Origin: JAWKOK01 sp963848115
GTDB lineage: Bacteria; Chloroflexota; Anaerolineae; Caldilineales; Caldilineaceae
Length of the DNA stretch: 64,000 bases
NCBI GenBank assembly: GCA_963848115.1
Contig: CAWKCP010000010.1
Coordinates: forward strand, 124,001 to 188,000
Direction: 5' to 3'
Made by a program: the position numbers and the translations under genes. How positions within the stretch are numbered: the first letter of the stretch is position 1; each line of letters begins with the position of its first letter. Below the pieces are notes generated by a model. It ran no database searches, was not told the origin of the DNA, and saw nothing but the letters and a program-made list of their open reading frames with translations. This document shows, one piece after another, positions 60,804-64,000 of this stretch.

Positions 60804-61419
60804 GGCGTTTGGCGAATCGTCGATTCCAATTTCATGTCCCGATGCTACATCATGTTGTAATCAAGAACCTTGAGTCAGGCGCCTATCCGAACCCTCAAAG
60901 ACTGCTTCAAATCCACGATGTGGCCATGCAATTAGTCTGAGGCACTCACCGTCAGTTAACGTTGATCGGGTTACAATTCAGAGTCGGGGCACATGGAGCA
61001 GTCTCCTAACCCTGCTACACTTCCTGAACGGAGACTATGCGTCTCCTCTGCAAAAATGGATACAGACCGCCGCGAGGTCTGAGGCCGTCCCGGCAGGGTG
61101 ATCGAATGCCCGCCCCGAGCATGAATTACACTCCGTTTCGCAGCCAGTTGCAGGATCATCGGATTTTTGTAAAATAGATTCCAATTCCCCAAAGCACGAC
61201 ACAGGAATTCAGGCATCGGAATTCAGACTTGTCGTAGGAATTCGAAACCAGTTCTACTGTTCTCTTCCCAACGTGGTCCCATCCGGGCTCCATTAGCGAG
61301 GCGTTCAATAGAACCTTGATTGAGAGGTCGTTTCCCCCAAGATATGGATCCCCTCCGATCTATTTCGGGTCTCATCCACACCGTTTGACCACAGTCTACT
61401 ACCTAGGAGGCACAATCCC
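60804..61419. other. Long intergenic leader of the aldehyde oxidoreductase
   Basis: 616 bp without a convincing gene. It contains three GAATTC(A/G) units near 61205-61245 and a Shine-Dalgarno (CTAGGAGGCAC) just before 61420. No riboswitch was recognised, although the length of this leader and its position ahead of a cofactor-dependent enzyme are worth checking. Confidence 0.4.
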
Positions 61420-63241
61420 ATGATCGCCGGCTTCAACAACCATGTCGCCCGCATCGACCTGTCCACGGGCGCTGTGACCTACGAACCGCTCAACGAAGAG
61501 GATGTACGCAAGTATGTCGGCGCCCGCGGCCTGGGCGTCAAGTACGTGCTCGACAACGGTCCGCAGGTCGATCCGCTTTCGCCGGACAACCTGCTCTGCA
61601 TCATGAACGGCCCGCTGACCGGTACCGAGGTCAAGATGAGCGGTCGCCTGGCCGTGGTGACCAAGTCGCCGCTGACCGGCACCGTCACCGACAGCCACAT
61701 GGGCGGCTGGACCGCGGCCAAGCTCAAGTGGGCCGGCTTCGACGGTCTGCTCATCAGCGGCAAGGCCGACGGCCCCAGCTATCTTTACGTCGAGAACAGC
61801 GAGGTCACCATCCACGACGCCTCCGCCGAGTGGGGCATGGAGACCCAGGATGCAATCGCCTGCGCTGCAAGCCAAGCATGGCGAAGAGTGCGCGGTCATG
61901 GCCATCGGCCCGGCCGGCGAGAACCTGGTGCGCTTTGCCGGCTGGATGAACGAAGATGATCGATCGGCAGGCCGTGGCGGCACCGGCGCAGTAGGCGGAT
62001 CCAAAAACCTCAAGGCCATCGTCATCAAGGGCGACAAAGCCAACCAGCCCAAGCCTCACGACCGCCCCGCTTTCCGCGAGGCCGATCGCAAGGCGCTCGC
62101 CGCCATCATGAACGAGGATGTGGTCACGGCCCCGCGCAAGGGCGGGCTCAGCGTCTACGGCACCAACGTGCTCATGAACATGGCCAATGTGGTCGGTGCG
62201 CTACCGACCAAGAACTCGCAGAGCACCTCCTTTGTGGATGCTGAGCTGCTTTCAGGCGAGTATGTGCGCGAGAACATCCTGACCAGCGATCCGACCTGCC
62301 ACGCCTGTCCCGTCGCCTGCAAGAAGGAGTTTGAGATCACCGACGGCAAATATAAAGTCAAGGGCGAGAGCTACGAGTATGAGTCGGCCTGGGCGCTGGG
62401 GACCAATTGCATGACCGGCGACACAGCTGCCGTCGGCTTCATGATCATCCAGTGCAATCGCTTCGGCATGGATACCATCGAGATGGGCAACGTGCTCTCC
62501 ATGTACATGGAGGCCACCGACAACGGCCTGACCAACGGTGACGGTCTGGCCTGGGCGGATGCCGACGCGCAGATCGACCTGATCGAGCGGGTTGCTTACC
62601 GCAAGGATGAGGTGGCCGACGTCCTGGCCAACGGCACTGCCATCGCCGCCGAGATGTTGGGCGACCCCGACATCGCCATGTCCTGCAAGGGCCAGGCCAT
62701 CCCCGCCTACGACCCGCGCGGCATCAAGGGCATGGGCCTGGGCTACGCCACCAGCAACCGCGGCGCCTGCCACCTGCGCGCCTACACGCCGGCCGCCGAG
62801 ATCATCGGCAATGTGCTCGGCCCGGCAGACCTGACCGATCGGCTGGCCTGGGAAGGCAAGGGCGAACTGACCGCCATCTTCCAGAACGTCCACACCATGA
62901 CCGACTGCCTGGACGTCTGCAAGTTCTCGACCTTCGCCGAGAGCCTGGACGACTTCGCCGCCCAGTTCACGACCATGACCGGCATGGAGATCGACGCCGG
63001 CGGTCTGCTGACGCTGGGTGAACGGGTCTACAATCTGGAACGCTACTACAACAACCAGGTTGGCTTCGCCGAAGGCAGCGACACACTGCCCAAGCGTTTC
63101 ACCGAGGAACCGGCAGACGGCCAGGGATCCGAAGGCAGTCTGTGCGAACTGGACCTGATGCTGGAGGAGTACTACAAGGTGCGCGGTTGGGAGAACGGCG
63201 TCGTGCCGGAGGCCAAGTTGAAGGAGTTGGAGATCATCTAG
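61420..63241 (+). CDS. Tungsten-type aldehyde ferredoxin oxidoreductase, frameshifted
   Basis: About 606 residues, start ATG 61420 after AGGAGG. MIAGFNNHVARIDLSTGAVT and YVGARGLGVKYVLDN open the AOR N-domain. AGRGGTGAVGGSKNLKAIVI is the pterin-binding loop. TCHACPVACKKEF gives three 4Fe-4S cysteines (about residues 293, 296 and 300), and DCLDVCKF supplies the fourth (about 499). A surplus T near 61862 splits the reading between METQDAIA and ALQAKHGEECAVM. AOR enzymes oxidise aldehydes to acids using bis-pterin tungsten (or molybdenum), with ferredoxin. Two MoaD-like proteins are encoded convergently downstream, a frequent companion of AOR. Confidence 0.9.
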
Positions 63242-63244
63242 TTG

Positions 63245-63316
63245 TCTTGAAAACAGGCAAAAAAAAGGGGTATCGGTTCGTGAACCGATACCCCTCTTTT
63301 TTGCCTGTTTTCAAGA
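63245..63316. terminator. Bidirectional terminator between AOR and MoaD-like genes
   Basis: Arms 63245-63279 and about 63282-63316 pair with one mismatch: TCTTGAAAACAGGCAAAAAA, AGGGGTATCGGTTC and their complements. T and A tracts lie inside the stem and serve both directions. It overlaps the last codons of the MoaD-like gene (stop 63311). Confidence 0.85.
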
Positions 63317-63604
63317 CGTGGCAAAGGCCTTCTGGGCGCCGGTCTTGGGAAAGATATCGAGCGTGTCCGACACGCTGAGTGACGTGTCGAGTCCATCGAA
63401 GAATTCGATATTGCGTCCGTTGCGAAAGATGACGAAATTGGGCTGAAGATTGCCTTCGGTATCCAATAGGATCGATATCAGATCAGGCGCTTCCTCCACC
63501 GTCATGTCCAGCGCCTGACGTACAGTCGTTCCGTCGGGCAGGTCAAGTTCGAACGCCCGGCGTCCAATGCGACCGCGCAGGGTACTGTTCAGTCGTATCT
63601 GCAC
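63311..63604 (-). CDS. MoaD/ThiS-like ubiquitin-fold protein lacking terminal Gly-Gly
   Basis: 97 residues from GTG 63604 (MQIRLNSTLRGRIGRRAF). The beta-grasp pattern is FELDLPDGTTVRQAL, VIFRNGRNIEFFDGLDTSLS and DTLDIFPKTGAQKAFATS. The normal MoaD end (FPPVGGG) is replaced by FPKTGAQ and seven further residues, so no activatable diglycine exists. It probably serves AOR as a structural or carrier partner, not as a sulfur donor. The start is 3 bp after the stop of the next gene upstream in the operon. Confidence 0.75.
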   Translation of the reverse strand: MQIRLNSTLRGRIGRRAFELDLPDGTTVRQALDMTVEEAPDLISILLDTEGNLQPNFVIFRNGRNIEFFDGLDTSLSVSDTLDIFPKTGAQKAFATS

Positions 63605-63607
63605 GAC

Positions 63608-63883
63608 CTAACCGCCTCCTACCGGCGGGAAGATGGCAATGTCATCGCCCTCGGATACGATTGTGTCCAATCCGTCCAGATAGGAGATCCTGCGCCCATT
63701 GACAAAGATATGGATGCGGTTGAGCAAGTTGTTCTGCTCGTCCAACATCTCGGGTCGCAGATCGGGCCAGCGTGTCACCATGCCGTCTACAAGGGCGCGC
63801 ACATCTTGGCCGGGTTCGATGATGTCAGGCACATAGGCCCCGCCGACAATAGGCCGTAGTGTTGCATAGATTTTGATTTTCAC
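63608..63883 (-). CDS. MoaD/ThiS-like sulfur carrier protein
   Basis: 91 residues from GTG 63883 (reads MKIKIYATLRPIVGGAYV), chosen since GGGAGG lies ten bases upstream; the longer frame to 63967 has no such site. The beta-grasp body contains IIEPGQDVRALVDGMVTRWP, RIHIFVNGRRISYLDGLDT and ends DDIAIFPPVGGG, with the Gly-Gly needed for adenylation and thiocarboxylation in pterin-dithiolene synthesis. It forms a two-gene operon with the diglycine-less homologue and lies opposite the AOR gene, implying cofactor supply for AOR. Upstream genes are beyond the window. Confidence 0.85.
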   Translation of the reverse strand: MKIKIYATLRPIVGGAYVPDIIEPGQDVRALVDGMVTRWPDLRPEMLDEQNNLLNRIHIFVNGRRISYLDGLDTIVSEGDDIAIFPPVGGG

Positions 63884-64000
63884 AGGCAGATTCCTCCCAG
63901 TCAGCAGTATCGGTGACTCGAACCGCTGGGTCAGTACCGCCGCAATCACTGAGCGATTTTCGAACATCGAGCCACGCCGGCTACGACGCGAGCCCCAGTG

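Noticed and set aside
60804..61419. Riboswitch (molybdenum/tungsten cofactor type) ahead of AOR
   Set aside because: No conserved core could be matched by eye; a covariance-model search would be needed.

Overview
The window reads as about 64 kb of chromosome from a heterotrophic, moderately GC-rich bacterium. Gene content points to Chloroflexota, most likely Caldilineae/Anaerolineae-like. The clues are secreted proteins ending in an I-Y-L-P-x-x-x-R tail, carbohydrate ABC systems without a dedicated ATPase, a DUF5107/TPR protein, a tungsten-type aldehyde oxidoreductase with MoaD-like partners, and many dispersed intergenic palindromes. This assignment is inference; no rRNA, tRNA or CRISPR array was recognised.

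Layout. 0-3.4 kb: glyoxalase-fold dioxygenase, small esterase, rhamnonate dehydratase-like enolase-superfamily enzyme and a truncated amidohydrolase. 3.4-5.9 kb: repeat-rich block with a large serine recombinase flanked by 27-bp inverted repeats. 5.9-12.5 kb: zinc alcohol dehydrogenase, pRiA4b ORF-3 family protein, SDR and an FtsX-type permease. 12.9-17 kb: very large secreted zincin/von Willebrand A protein. 17.6-34.6 kb: sugar-uptake region (CUT1-type binding protein and two permeases, DUF5107/TPR protein divergent from an AraC regulator, GH36 alpha-galactosidase, complete five-gene Opp/Dpp-type ABC operon). 34.9-38.7 kb: two-gene ABC exporter, probably a heterodimer with one degenerate ATP site. 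38.9-41.9 kb: MOSC fragment and a decaheme OmcA/MtrC-like cytochrome. 42-46 kb: conserved unknown, P-II-like protein, GH92 mannosidase and a peroxiredoxin fragment. 46.5-58.5 kb: secreted proteins (YfbK-like vWA lipoprotein, broken paralogue of the 13-17 kb protein, GH114-like lipoprotein, PKD-repeat protein, CAP-domain protein). 58.9-64 kb: lone cyclic-nucleotide-binding domain, aldo/keto reductase, stand-alone Smr protein, and an aldehyde oxidoreductase convergent with two MoaD-like genes.

How it fits together. The central 24-35 kb is a coherent galactoside/oligosaccharide utilisation locus: sensor-regulator, hydrolase and two importers. GH92, GH114-like and rhamnonate dehydratase genes extend the glycan theme. 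The decaheme cytochrome and the aldehyde oxidoreductase suggest anaerobic or micro-oxic redox capacity.

Sequence quality. About fourteen genes are interrupted by frameshifts. Most can be undone by deleting one surplus base, often beside an identical base, and all family motifs remain. This looks more like insertion-biased sequencing error than gene decay. Genes whose frame can be restored are therefore typed CDS with the shift noted; truncated or badly scrambled ones are typed pseudogene.
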